From assembly GCF_030272615.1 (NCBI RefSeq), contig NC_081405.1, forward strand, positions 609,512,677-609,572,676: a DNA stretch of 60,000 nucleotides, given 5' to 3'. The position numbers and the translations under genes are program-made. Positions 1 through 10,990 of this stretch are shown one piece after another (the stretch's first letter is position 1; every line of letters begins with the position of its first letter). The notes beneath the pieces were generated by a model. That model was not told where the DNA came from. It made no database searches and was given only the letters and a program-made list of their open reading frames with translations. This stretch comes from Cryptomeria japonica. Lineage: Eukaryota; Streptophyta; Pinopsida; Cupressales; Cupressaceae.

Positions 1-1087
1 GAGAAAATAATTTTAATTGTGTCAAAAAGTGTGGGTCGTACACATGCATGGTATGGTCCTGAAACAGGCATTTTTAAAACATAGTTTTTAGAACTCCATT
101 CAAAAAGTTATTTTTTATTATGTGGGTATTAAAATAAATTACATATTTGAAACGTACACTCAGAGAGCTATCTTTTATATTCCTGACTTTTTCCAAGATT
201 CAATCTCTAAGTGTTTCAAAATTTAAGCTCAAGTGAGACAAAATCTGAAAAATAGGGAAAACACTTCCACTTTTTGGCCAAAAAATGGACTCATCTTCTC
301 GCACTGACCCATAAGTGTGGTTGTTGTTGCACCAAAAGATCAACCTGTTAATGCCTTATACAACCAATAGACTTATAGAATCCATAGGAGGTGGTTAAGC
401 CATGTCACAAACCTGAGCATTGCACTGCATAGCACAAGGAGACCAAGGGAACACACCTCGCAACACTTATATAATATCCTTTTTTGATTCTCACCAAATC
501 ACATTTGAAATCTTAAGCTAATATAAGAACTCTAATAAATACATATCTCTATACTCATTCAACTAAATAAAAACTTTTTCAATAGTGTAATTTGTTATAA
601 ATTATCTAAATCTCTTGTCAAATATATAAAAAATAATTATGTATGCTCAAGATATCCTACATTCATTATTATAATAAATATTGCCTTGACGCACAAAATT
701 TTAATACAAATAATCAAATTTGGTGCCCAACCTCATATAGTTATGTCTCTTGAAGACAGATATTTTATTTAGAATAAATTATATCATGAGAAAATTCAAC
801 TCTATTATAGAACAAAATATGAATTTTGTGTCCAGCCAATGATCGCGGTTATTGCAACAACTACACATTTTTTTTTTTATCATAGCTAGCAATGGGAAAA
901 AATGACATCACTTACAGGCTTGGCTCTTATGGGTTGGTGGTTAGAAATAGCTACAAGTCTTCCATTTGATTGATGGTTGGTGTACTACCTTATTTGATTG
1001 CCATTTGATATTTTTATTATATTAAATTATCATATGTGTACCTCATTTTGTATAGCTAATGAATTAACTAACAATTTTTTTCATACT
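1..1087. other. AT-rich intergenic DNA, no gene seen
   Basis: This stretch has no open frame of useful length and no recognisable transposon terminus. It is AT-rich with short homopolymer runs, for example a run of T near 870. It ends at the TGTTGG terminus of element A. I see nothing functional in it. Confidence 0.6.
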
Positions 1088-1092
1088 AACTC

Positions 1093-2204
1093 TGTTGGAA
1101 AGAGACACTATATCAGAAGAGATTAGTGTTTGAGGATTATTCAAGAGTTATCATTCATGGAAACTCAGATCATAAGAGTCATCTGGTATATGCAAATTCG
1201 GTCTACCAGAATTTTTTTTCTCGAGTCTAGAAGGTGGAACATAGTGTTTGACAAAGTATGAATACATTGAGTAGAACTCCATTTTGGGTGCACAATTTTT
1301 TTTCCAATGGAAGAGGTAGTCTATTTGTTGATTAGTATTTCTTTGTCTGCAATCATAGATTTCCATGTTGATTCTCATGTATGTTTGATTATCCAATATC
1401 TGGTATTTCAGAAAGAATGATGTTATTGTTGTGTAGCATGTTATGTAGAATCTTCGGGATGATTTTGTTGATTGGTGTCATGTTCAAGGTTGTTGAGCCA
1501 ACTTTTTTGAAGCATATTATAATATTTTTTTGGTCTGCATGTGAATTTGTAATTGGATTGAGTTGACTTCTAGTTACACATTTCATCTTTTTGGAGCTGA
1601 CATGTTGGAGACCTAATCAAGTGTTGTGGATATATAAGACCAATCTATATTATCATTTTTGGATTTATTTTTCATGTGTGAAGATTGTATGAGAATTTGT
1701 GTGCATTTTCATGTGTTCTATCATTGATTTTATGTTTTGGTTTATACTAAGCAGTGTATTAGAACAATGGAAGAAGACTATTTGTGCTTAACCAGAACCA
1801 CATTTTGGAATTTGTAGAATCTATTCATCAATTTAAACAATAAATTATCATTTTTAATCATCTGTAGGATAGTGAGTCCTTTGGGGATTGTATCACTCTC
1901 TTTTGTAATATAGCAGTGAGCTCTACATAGTGTGCCTGAATGCATGTGCATTCCCCTTGTAATATTATTATACTCTTGATCACAGGTATTATAATATTGT
2001 GGGTCTCAATCTCACTGTGGATTTTCCCTTTCCGGGTTTCCACGTAAAAATTCTATTGTTATGGTTTTATGCTTGTGTGTGTTGAGTTTCCACACTTTAA
2101 TTTTATTCATTTGCATCCAATGGTTTAATTATCAGTTAAAGAAAGTTATAAATTACATAAAACAAATTCACCCCCCTTCCTTTTAGTGTTCATTGATTTC
2201 AACA
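1093..2204 (+). repeat. 5' LTR of element A
   Basis: It aligns along its length with 7140-8266. Shared landmarks are GTCTAGAAGGTGGAACA, the box TATATAAG at 1631-1638, the block GTGAGTCCTT near 1870, and the terminal CACCCCCC tract. It starts TG and ends CA. A motif resembling GGTTTTTCCC...GGGTTTCCACGT, at about 2015-2046, also occurs in the LTRs of elements B, C, D and F. Confidence 0.88.
1631..1638 (+). promoter_or_regulatory. Candidate TATA box in LTR A (TATATAAG)
   Basis: TATATAAG lies about 540 bp into the 5' LTR and is preserved at the equivalent site in the 3' LTR (7681-7688), although the surrounding sequence has diverged. A TATA-like box sits in the middle part of several other LTRs in this window, which supports a U3/R promoter role by inference. 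Confidence 0.5.
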
Positions 2205-2206
2205 AT

Positions 2207-2218
2207 TGGTATCAGAGC
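2207..2218 (+). other. Primer-binding site of element A
   Basis: TGGTATCAGAGC starts 2 nt after the CAACA end of the 5' LTR. This 12-mer is the classic plant minus-strand primer site complementary to the 3' end of initiator methionine tRNA. The match is perfect. Confidence 0.92.
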
Positions 2219-2273
2219 CTAGTTCCTCTAAGGAATCCTAACAGCTTGAGGAAGATCCAAGATAGTGAATCGA

Positions 2274-3350
2274 TGGAATCTAGTTTACACAAACAACTTA
2301 CAGTGTCACCTTAAAATTTATATACAACAAGAAAAGAAGAAAATAGCCTAAGAAAAAATCTGAGTGATGTGAAAGACTTCATTGAATCATTGAAGGAGAA
2401 AGTGAACACATCCAAAGAAAAGAGAAAGGATCTTATAGACAAAAAAAGGAGAAAGAAGAACAAAACATAGATGACCAAGCCTTAAAAGACAAGATAGATG
2501 AATGTGAAAAACTTGATAGAGATAATGCAATCTTAGAGAATGAAATACAATCCATTGTAATGAATGTAACAAAGGAGATTGAAGATAGTAAGAAGAATGA
2601 GGAAAGATGTCTTAATCATTAAAGGATAGATATGATGACTGTTGCAAACTTAACCATGAAAATAACCCGCTCAAGCTTGAATTGATACAATCCATGAATA
2701 ATGAGCAAGATCTTGAAAGATAGATCATAATTATGAGAGATGAACTTACCACTTCTAATGAGTACAAAGAAAAATTCAATGCTAGCTCAACTAAGTTGGA
2801 TGAGATGATACAAAGTCAGAAGAATAAAGGTTATATGAGAGGACTTCAATTTGAGAAGAAGAAAGATTCGGTAAGAGATCTCTGATATGAAAACCTAATG
2901 CTTATAAATTCAATGGTAAATTAATTGTTTGCAATAAATTCAGTCTTACAACAAGTCAATGCAAAAGTAGGGAAAATCAGAATAATTCATCATTCTTCGG
3001 ATAATGTTTCAATAGCAATAAATATGGTCATAAGTCAATTGAATTTAGAAGTATGGTAAATAGCAGAAATCTAAGATGTTATGCTTGTGGAAGATTTGGA
3101 CATATTATTAATAAATGAAAATCAAGGGGAAATCAAGGTAATCCTAGGCCTAGTTAGAGAACCAACATTTTTAACTATGCTTGCAACAAATCCAGTCACA
3201 TTGCAAAATTATGTACAACCAAGAATATGAACTCAAATGTTCCAATATAAAAAAACAAGTTAGATGATAAGGGCAAAGGAAAGGTTGAAGAAATCAGAGA
3301 GTAGAACAAGAAGAAATGGGTTAAGAAAGGTGATTCACATGTAGTGAATG
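2274..3350 (+). pseudogene. Degenerate gag-like region of element A (coiled coil + two CCHC knuckles)
   Basis: An ATG at 2274 opens a frame that soon meets stops. Across frames, 2340-2640 is rich in Lys/Glu/Asp with coiled-coil character (for example KDKIDECEKLDRDNAILENE). Two zinc knuckles of the type CX2CX4HX4C follow in one frame. At 3077-3118, CYACGRFGH is seen but the last Cys codon is TGA. At 3176-3214, the first Cys is Tyr and the rest (CNKSSHIAKLC) is kept. Zinc knuckles after a coiled coil fit a retroelement nucleocapsid that would package element RNA. Many stops and frame changes show that it is dead. Confidence 0.65.
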
Positions 3351-3822
3351 AGCTCACACCTAATTCCAGTGTTGGAACCTCATCTGGTAACTAAGGCACT
3401 TGGCCTTAGGGGGAAGCTTTTCATGCAGATCCTAAAACCCCCCCTGTCTGAGATCTATAAGTGGTTGTGGCAAGCTGCATATGGTTGTGAATGATTATGT
3501 AATCAATCCTGAAGGATCTCTAGAATACTTCATGCTAATTTGTGACTCTGAAATAATATTCATGAGATATAGAGCATCTGGAAGAGTTAGGATTGAGAAT
3601 TTATTTTACCTAAAAGTTAGGTATGCAGTGGATAAAAACATGATTTAAATTTCATTTCTCACATTGCATTCAAAGCAAAAGAGAGGAGAGCTTGGTGAAG
3701 TGATTGTGACGTGAACCTAGAGCTTTGAAAATATTTGACATATTTCTTGCATCTATTTGAAGAAATAAATGGTATTTTTCAAAGTTGAAAAACCTTCTCT
3801 ATTCATAACCTAAAATTTGACA

Positions 3823-6512
3823 ATGGCATCATTTGGTGTGGCGACTCCATTACTTGTTGACATAGCTGAGAGGGCAAGGCCAAAATTTAAGAAACACAAA
3901 TATAAATCGATGAAAGATGATCTACAAGGGGCATTTTTGTCCATTCTATATGGTGTTTTTCATGTTAAATAAATTAGGGCTTACATCCATTGTATTTTTG
4001 AAGAACTTGGGAATGTTGAAATGTTGAAACTATACATAAAGGACATGATAGATGGTATGGGAAACGTAAAACCCAAATTCAAATCACTCCATAATAAGGG
4101 TTACATTCAATTCATGAATTTTCTAGTCTTTGATGAGCCTGAATGGGTTAGATACATTCTAAGAAGAGTTCATGGAAAGTTCATATGGCTTGACAAGCTA
4201 CACAAGATCATGAAGCAAGCAATCAAATTTGTAACATGCTTTAATGCAATCAATGAAGTACTTGGTCTGAGACATGTAAAGAACATGACTTTTATGGAGG
4301 CAACCAGTTTTGAACATGATGGAAGATTTATGACAATTAGTGACATTATTGAATATGAGGTCAGAATTTCATCCTCAGTGATAGGTTACAAGGTCTATCA
4401 ATCAAGTAGAGATAACTGTATATCCGATACAACCATTTACATTGCATTTCAAATACTCAAGCAAGATAAGTTGTATGGTCTGCATGAGGTGCTCCAGAAT
4501 GTGCTCTTGAATAATTTGAAGAAGATAAAGCAAGACAGAAAGCATGTATTCAAATTTGCTACTCTTATTATCTGCCTATACTTCTATTTGATGAATGAGG
4601 TCCCTAGTGTAGGAAAAGTCCAATGGGCCTATGACAAGCTAGTGGTGGTATAGATAAAGGAAACTATAAATGGATTAGGTGATGCACAAGCTCAGAGAGC
4701 TACTCTATGGGGTTACTTTAAGGCTTCCCAAGGCATGATGTAGAGTTGGGAAATGATTCCTAAGGATATTATGGAGAATTATGAAGACTCTATATTCATC
4801 AAGGTGGACATCAATCAATGCTTGATGGAGGCTATCGATCCCATGACAGTTTGGATCATGCCCATGGGGTATGAGGTTATTGGTGATATAGTTGTTACAT
4901 ATGCTCAGTACCTCATGAGCAAGCCGATAGATACTACAAAGGAAAGGTTTGGAACATATAAGGAGAAAAGTTTGAGCCTACACTCTCAGTTCACCAAATG
5001 CAGAATGTAGATATGAGTGAGGAAGGAAGTGGAGAAACTTGGGATGACATGGGAATTATAAAGGAGGCACTTTGAAGAGCCCGAGAGAAGAACATCCTAA
5101 AGGAAGAGGACATGGTGAAACCTAAGAAGACCAAACTAGAATCTTCTTCCCCAAAGCCAAGGTAAACAAGGAAGCCAATACCTTCCTCCAATGATAAAAA
5201 GCATGTCCCTCCACCCGAACTTCAATCCAAACCATTCAGTGGATCTAAGAAGAGGAAGAAAGGGAAACTTGAAAGATTTTATGCAACAAACACTACAGAA
5301 GAGGAAACTGAATTAGATGAAGCAGTGAGAGAAGTAAAGAAGAATGCTATTGCTTCTAGGGTTGTGAAGATGCAATCCTCCATTAGAAGTCAGACCAACA
5401 AGAAGCCAATAGTTGAAGATGATCCATTTGATATAACTCTCAAGAAATTCAAGGAAGAAATAACAGAACAAGGTAACCTTAAATTGTTTTCCCAATTTTA
5501 TGATCATTTGGATGAAAAAGGGAAGACATCTCTAGAATAAGCTACTATTATATATTTGAATAAGTATAACAAAGTGCTTATTGAGATTGCATTTGAAGTC
5601 CCTAAGAGTTTGTATGATATTTTAGATATGACAAAAGAAGCTCCAAAAGTAGATGAAGAGAGAATATTGAGGTATGAGTTATTACAACTCTGCCCTATGA
5701 TTGCCAAGACAAAAGTTGATAAATTTCTTAAGGAAAATAAAGAAATATTCAAAAGTAAGACGTAAGTAAATTAAATAATGATTGAAAAAAATGAGGATGT
5801 ACATAAGGAGACTCAATAAATTTTGAGGGAAATAATAAAGAAGTATGAGTATGATGTAGTTCTTAAAAGATCTCAAAAGTTTATTCTAGAAGTCCTTAGG
5901 ATGCCAAAAATTACAAAAAAGGATGAACAGATGACTAAACCTATTGCAATAGATGATATTGATAATAGCGAGTATATTGCAAACTCTAGTGAAGAAAATC
6001 AATATTATTTGATAATGAATATTGATTCACAAAAGAATTCCGAGGAGGTTGGTGATGAGAAGGCAGAGGATGCAAAGATGGGAGAGAAGGAGAAGGATGA
6101 AGGCAAGATTGAATAGGTTCTTGTGGGAAGAGACACTGTGAAATTTGACAAGGGAAAGAGAATAATATGTGGCATTGATCACATTAAAGGGCCTATCAAT
6201 CTCAATTCATTATCTCCTTTGAAAACACTCAAGTTTGTAGCTTTAGCTCAAGCAAAATCTAGTGAAGACTTGTTGAAGTCTCACTCTGAAGACATGGAGC
6301 TTATATCTTTGGCTACAAGTTTTCTTGAGAAAATTTTGTTGACATTCAAGAAATACATGCTTGACTCACTCTGTAGTAAGCTAAGAAGTATGCTCAAGGT
6401 AGTACAATCTCATTTTGAATCTCTAGAGAAAGCGACAGATGTAAAGATTTTGAACCAGTTTAATGCTATGAGGTTGAGGATAGTTTTGAGAATAGTTGGA
6501 GGTATTAAATGA
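3823..6512 (+). pseudogene. Long broken ORF of unknown function carried by element A
   Basis: A reading frame of about 900 codons starts at ATG 3823 (MASFGVATPLL...). About ten in-frame stops interrupt it (for example 3967, 4651, 4741, 5538, 6114). One frame change lies near 4970, inside an A run. The longest clean piece is 4021-4653 (210 codons). The N-terminal 400 residues look globular, with aromatic and hydrophobic clusters such as WLDKLHKIMKQAIKFVT. The middle is Lys/Ser/Pro-rich (5070-5400). A further part is highly acidic and Lys-rich (about 6030-6115), followed by a helical tail. I see no protease, integrase, RT or RNase H signature and do not recognise the family. Its place between gag-like knuckles and the 3' LTR suggests an element-encoded accessory or structural protein, or a captured gene. 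The function is unknown. Confidence 0.6.
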
Positions 6513-7127
6513 AGGCAGAAAAATCTACAAGTCATGTCTCCTATTGCCAAAGTTTAGTATAGAACTTGATAAGAAGACCAAAGAATATGAAGGACAAGTG
6601 GCCAATATATCTCAGTCCTATTCACCCTAGGCCATTTTTGCTAGTAATTATAAAGCTTGGGTTATGTCTTTCCTTGATAAAATCAAGAGGTTCAATCAAG
6701 AAAAAGATAGAATAATTGGTAGAGTGGGAAAGTTGAGGAACTTGATCAGTCCCTAGTTGGATACTCTATTGAGTAGTTAGGAGGATGCATTAAATGCATT
6801 GAATAAGAGCATTCCTTTAGATCTTAGAGGATTATAAATGCATGCATACCTTTTTAGTGCTATAATAAACATTTTGGAGAACCTAAAGAAAGGTTGGGAT
6901 GATCACTTATAGTCATTAAAGACTATTTGTGCAGATATCTTCCAATTTTGGTAAGTTATTATATACCTTGTCTTTTCCACTGCTGTTAAAGGGGAAGAGA
7001 AAAGAATGAAAAATAATGTATATTTTTCAGGGGGAGCATGTTAGAATCAAAGTTTTGAAATTTGTGAGTGTATGATATTTTTGGTTTGACATTTAGTCAT
7101 TTTTTACTAAGTGTTGCCATCAATGTC
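6513..7127 (+). other. 3' internal region of element A, non-coding or decayed
   Basis: Frames here break every few dozen codons; short pieces with Lys/Glu-rich helical character may be the far end of the preceding ORF. The sequence CAGGGGGAGCATG at about 7028 looks like a second purine tract. Nothing else is recognised. Confidence 0.4.
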
Positions 7128-7139
7128 AAAGGTGGAGAT
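7128..7139 (+). other. Polypurine tract of element A
   Basis: AAAGGTGGAGAT abuts the TGTTGG start of the 3' LTR. It has the position and composition of the plus-strand primer site and is a slightly mutated form of the AAAGGGGGAGAT tract found beside the LTRs of C and D. Confidence 0.8.
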
Positions 7140-8266
7140 TGTTGGCAAGAGCCATTATTCTATAATAGATTAGTTCTTGAGGATTGTCTAGGGGTTGTCA
7201 TTGATGCCAATTCAGATAAGAAGAGTGATCCGGTATATGCAAATTCATTCTATCGAAATTTTTTCTTAAGTCTAGAAGGTGGAACACAGTGTTCAGGGCA
7301 GAGTATGAATACATTGAGTAGAACTCCATTTTGGGTGCACATTTTTGTTTGTAGTGGAAGAGGTAGTCGATTTATTGATTGGTATTGCTTTGTTATGTAA
7401 TCCTATCTTTTGGTGTTGATTCCAATGCAAGTTTGATGATCCGGTATTTGATATTTCTAGAAGAACAAGGTTATTTTTGTGTAGCATGTTACATGTGGAA
7501 TATTTGGGATGATTATTTTGATTGGTGTTGTGTTCGAGGTTATTGAGCCCACTTGTTTGAAGTGTATTATCAATTTATTTTGGTCCGCATGTGTATTTAT
7601 AATCAAATTAAGCCAACTTCTTATTACATGTTTCATATTTTTGGAGTCGACTTGTTGGAGACCTAATCAAGTGTTGTGAATATATAAGACCAATCTATAT
7701 GAGCATTTTTGGATTCGTTGTTGATGTGCAAATATTGTATGAGTATATGTGTACATTTTAATTTGCGCTAATTTTAATTTTATGCTCCGGTATATGACAA
7801 AGAAGAGCAGAACAAAGAGGTGTGTTAGAATAGTGGAAGAGAACTATTTATGCTTAACCAAAACTAGATTTTGGCATTTGTAGATTCTATTCATCAATTC
7901 AGACAATTAGTTATCATTTTTAATCATTTGTGGGATAGTGAGTCCTTCAGGGGTTATAGCCCTCTCTTTTGTAATTGAGTAGTGAGCTCTAGGAAATGTG
8001 CCTGAATGCATGTTTATTCCCCTTGTAATATTATTATACACCCAATCATAGTATTATAATATTGTGGGTCTCAATCACATCATGGTTTTTCCCTTTTCAG
8101 GTTTCCACGTAAATTTTTTGGTGTTATGGTTTTATGCTTATGTGTGTTGATTTTTTGCACTTTACTTTTATTCATTTGCATCTAGTGGTTTAAGTATCAG
8201 TTACAAAAAGATATAAATTATAAAAAACTGATTCACCCCCCCTCTCAGTGTTCATTGATTCCAACA
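7140..8266 (+). repeat. 3' LTR of element A
   Basis: Direct-repeat partner of 1093-2204. It begins TGTTGGCAAG and ends TCCAACA, with a TATATAAG box at 7681-7688 and the CATGGTTTTTCCC motif at about 8083-8112. It ends at 8266 next to AAATT, which does not cleanly match the AACTC before the 5' LTR. Confidence 0.87.
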
Positions 8267-8861
8267 AAATTTATATATCTGATACTAGCACCTAAAACAA
8301 TATAGATAAATTCAAATGAAAGGAGGCAAGAGTGGGAGCCATGTGAGGGTTTCATCTTGAGGGGAAGATGCAAAAAACAAAGGGGATTCTAAGGATGCAA
8401 AAGATGATTGGGAGGTTATTCAAGAGTCTATTACTATTGGCTATGCCTCTTGGTTGGACATGCTGGTCATTTTGGTGATGAATTTTATGTGTTCTATGTT
8501 CTTTGCCAGATTTGGGTTTTATTTTGTCGGTTGTGGGCTCATAAAATTAGTTGGAGCTGCTTCTTTCTTTGTATTGTTTTCTTTCCCCATGGCCTTATTT
8601 TTTGCCTTTTGTAGTGTCATTGGTACCTTTATGGGCTTTGGCTGCAACAGTGGTTCAGTTGTAGGCAAAGATTTTCCTCTATTATTTGGTGTATGTTTTC
8701 CTTTTGTATCCGTTTCTCCCATTGCTTCTTTCCATGGCCCTTAGTTGGACTTTGGCTTTTTTAATTTCATTGGGTGAAAGATTTGAGGCAAATTTTGATA
8801 CTTGGATTTGGGTTATTAGTTGGGTTATTACTTAGATTCTTTCTATCTTTTTTGTGGCTTG
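8267..8861. other. T/G-rich non-coding DNA, left part of the sequence split by element B
   Basis: Open frames here (about 68 and 96 codons) are runs of hydrophobic residues caused by T-rich composition, and I do not regard them as genes. The stretch ends at GCTTG (8857-8861), the left target duplication of element B, and continues at 20278. Both parts share the same T/G-rich plus-strand bias. Confidence 0.5.
8857..8861. repeat. Target-site duplication of element B, left copy (GCTTG)
   Basis: GCTTG directly precedes the TGTTGG terminus and is repeated exactly after the other terminus at 20278-20282. Five bases is the usual Copia duplication length, so both outer ends of B are fixed to the base. 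Confidence 0.9.
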
Positions 8862-10078
8862 TGTTGGCAATTTAGAAGAATTGATTATGTGTTGCATTGA
8901 TAGTTGTCATTGATGTCAACACTAGCTTATTTGGTTGTCTACCAGATTCTGATAGAATGGTTGGAATTTAATGATGATCAGGAGATTTGTCTTCGATATG
9001 TTCTGATTGATGGAATTAGTTTTGTTCAGTCATTCATAAGGTTCAGATGAGTGTCACATCTAGTAGGTTCAAGATTTGGTGATCCAGAAGCTATCATATG
9101 TCCTAGTACACCTTTTGGTTAGCGATAAGGGTTTTACTAGCAGTTCTTCCTTGAAGATCTTGTGATGAATTTGATAAGTGGTGTTGGTGCTACTTCTAGA
9201 AGGTTTTCAAGATGTTGATGGTTATTGTGTTCATGTTCTAGTTGATTGGTGGTATTTCATTTTCTTATGGCAACCTATTTTAGGTCTAGTCTTATTCTAC
9301 AAGGTTATGGACTTGTTTATGTAACGTGTTGGTGGATTCTCCCGATGCGTTACCAATCGGATTTACCATTTGGTTAATATTATTTCAGTCTTCGGACAAC
9401 TTGGTTTATCATTGGTTTGCAGGTTTATGTAATGTATTTATTGTATTATGTTTTAGGTGGTTGACCTAATTGTTTAGGTCCTCAGCTGGTATAAATATGA
9501 TGTAAGATCTCTTTGTAGATCATATAGGAAAGGATTATGGTTATGAGATTATCTGTGTGTGAATAAAATTGTAATCATATGCAGACAATTTGGTTGATCA
9601 TAGGTGATCGAATTGGGTTTGTGTAAGAGGTTGAAGACCTCCAGCATTGAGCTTAACCAGAACTATATTCAAGCAAAGGAGATGCAATTCTTGTAGTTCA
9701 TTCTTATTTTTGGATTGTAGTCTAGATATCTTTTGTAGTCAATGAAGCTCTTTTGTGATGAGCAGTGTGCTCTAAGCTGTTGACCTTTCTGCATGTGCAG
9801 GCCCCTTATTGTAATCACATATTTAATACAAGAAGTATTATCTGATTGTGGTTAGGCTTCCCACCATGGTTTTTCCCTCTACTGAGTTTTCCATGTACAA
9901 ATCTTGGTGTTATGTGTTGTGGATGGATGGTGTTTGGTTTATGGTTTATATTTGATATATCTATTATTCTAGTATTTGGTTTATGCATTCCAGTAAAAGG
10001 TTTTGTGTGCTTAATGTTTTATAATCTATTAACAATTGATTCACCTCCCCTTTGATTTGTTCACCAGTTATCCTAACA
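8862..10078 (+). repeat. 5' LTR of element B
   Basis: A 1.2-kb LTR from TGTTGGCAAT to TCCTAACA. Its second half (from about 9597) matches 19787-20277, with landmarks GTGATCGAATTGGGTTTGTG and CCCACCATGGTTTTTCCC (compared with CCCACTATGG). The first 725 bp have no counterpart in the truncated 3' LTR but match the minus-strand LTRs of D. Confidence 0.9.
9490..9497 (+). promoter_or_regulatory. Candidate TATA box of LTR B (TATAAATA)
   Basis: TATAAATA is followed by TGATGTAAGATCT. A near-identical module (TATAAATTGATGTAAGATC) is on the minus strand in the LTR of D at about 35393-35409. Conservation between family members supports a promoter role. Confidence 0.6.
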
Positions 10079-10080
10079 AT

Positions 10081-10092
10081 TGGTATAAGAGT
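10081..10092 (+). other. Primer-binding site of element B
   Basis: TGGTATAAGAGT lies 2 nt after the LTR end and differs at two positions from the initiator-Met-tRNA site TGGTATCAGAGC seen in element A. Position and spacing support the call. Confidence 0.8.
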
Positions 10093-10134
10093 GTGGTCCT
10101 CTATGTAGAAGCTTAACCACTTGAGGAAGATCCT

Positions 10135-10990
10135 ATGGTGAGTAATCATTCAATTTCAATTGCTTACTGGAAGGATAGCTCTAGGCTTGAAGGAACAAAT
10201 TACAGAGTATGTAAGCAAAGAGATTTGGGAGATCACTAAGAAAGGTTATACCCCTTATGATATGACATTTGGAAACCCTCCTCCGATAGAATTGGATAAG
10301 AACAATGAAAATAACTATAAAGCTAGAGAAACCCATTTGAGCACCCTTTCAGATCAGCAGGAAATGTGATTAATAGACAAATCGTCTGCAAAGGCTATAT
10401 GGGATTAGTTGGAGACTCCGAATGAAGGTGACCCTACATTTAAAATTGCTAAACTTGATGGTTACTGGGGGAGGTATGAGAACATGAGAATGGAGTAAGA
10501 TGAAAGAATTACTACTTTTATGGAAAGAGTCAATGAAATTGTCTTGGGAATTCAATGTTGTGGTGGATCTCTGAGAGAAGATGAGATTATTTCTAATTTA
10601 TTGAGAGCTTTGCCTCTGGCTTACAAGATGAAGGCTATTACAATTAATGAGTTGACAACTATGTCTAACACTTTTGTTAACAAGGATACTTTGGTTGGAA
10701 AGTTATTTGCTTTTGAGCTTGGAGAATTTGGTCCTCAAGGAGCTGCAAAGATAGATTTTGCATTCAAGGCATCTACATCATCAACCAGCAAGAGTGATTG
10801 GAAAACATTATATGTGAAGGAAATAGAGGATATGAAGAAACAAAATGAAGACTGAAGCCCTATTTGTTAGAAGAGTACCTTAGGGTCCGACAGGAAGTAA
10901 GTATGAAGGAAAATCACCTTTCATGTGTTTTGCATGTAATAAGATAAGTCATTTTGCATCTATATGTCCTAAGAGGAATTCAAGATTTGA
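10135..10990 (+). pseudogene. Copia gag of element B, broken
   Basis: The gag starts at ATG 10135 (MVSNHSIS...). After about 25 codons it loses a short internal stretch, changes frame, and continues as KEIWEITKKGYTPYDM. The body is a typical plant Copia gag (UBN2-like helical capsid; LGIQCCGGSL, LPLAYKMKAITINEL). It ends with an intact CCHC zinc knuckle, CFACNKISHFASIC (about 10924-10965). The product would form the virus-like particle core in the cytoplasm. In-frame stops at about 10367, 10407, 10497 and 10853 kill it. Elements C and D carry close relatives. Confidence 0.85.

Larger units (their letters stand above)
1093..8266 (+). mobile_element. Element A: LTR retrotransposon without visible pol
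   Basis: Two direct repeats of about 1.1 kb (1093-2204 and 7140-8266) each begin TGTTGG and end CAACA. The first is followed after 2 nt by a primer-binding site complementary to initiator Met tRNA, and the second is preceded by a purine-rich tract. The 4.9-kb interior holds coiled-coil and CCHC gag-like remnants and then a long broken ORF of unknown family. I find no Asp-protease, integrase, RT or RNase H motif in it. Flanking pentamers AACTC and AAATT agree at only 3 of 5 positions, so the target duplication is weak or eroded. The leader after the PBS (CTTGAGGAAGATCC) is shared with Copia element B, which points to a non-autonomous relative of Copia elements. The LTR pair is visibly diverged, so the insertion is old. 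Confidence 0.85.

Noticed and set aside
1381-2043. Short frames within LTR A on both strands (about 61-65 codons)
   Set aside because: They lie inside an LTR, are not conserved in the partner LTR and carry no motif.
8408-8744. Two overlapping plus-strand open frames of 68 and 96 codons with many hydrophobic residues
   Set aside because: The hydrophobic look follows from T-rich DNA (TTT/TTG/GTT codons). The frames overlap one another and have no motif, so a membrane protein is not supported.
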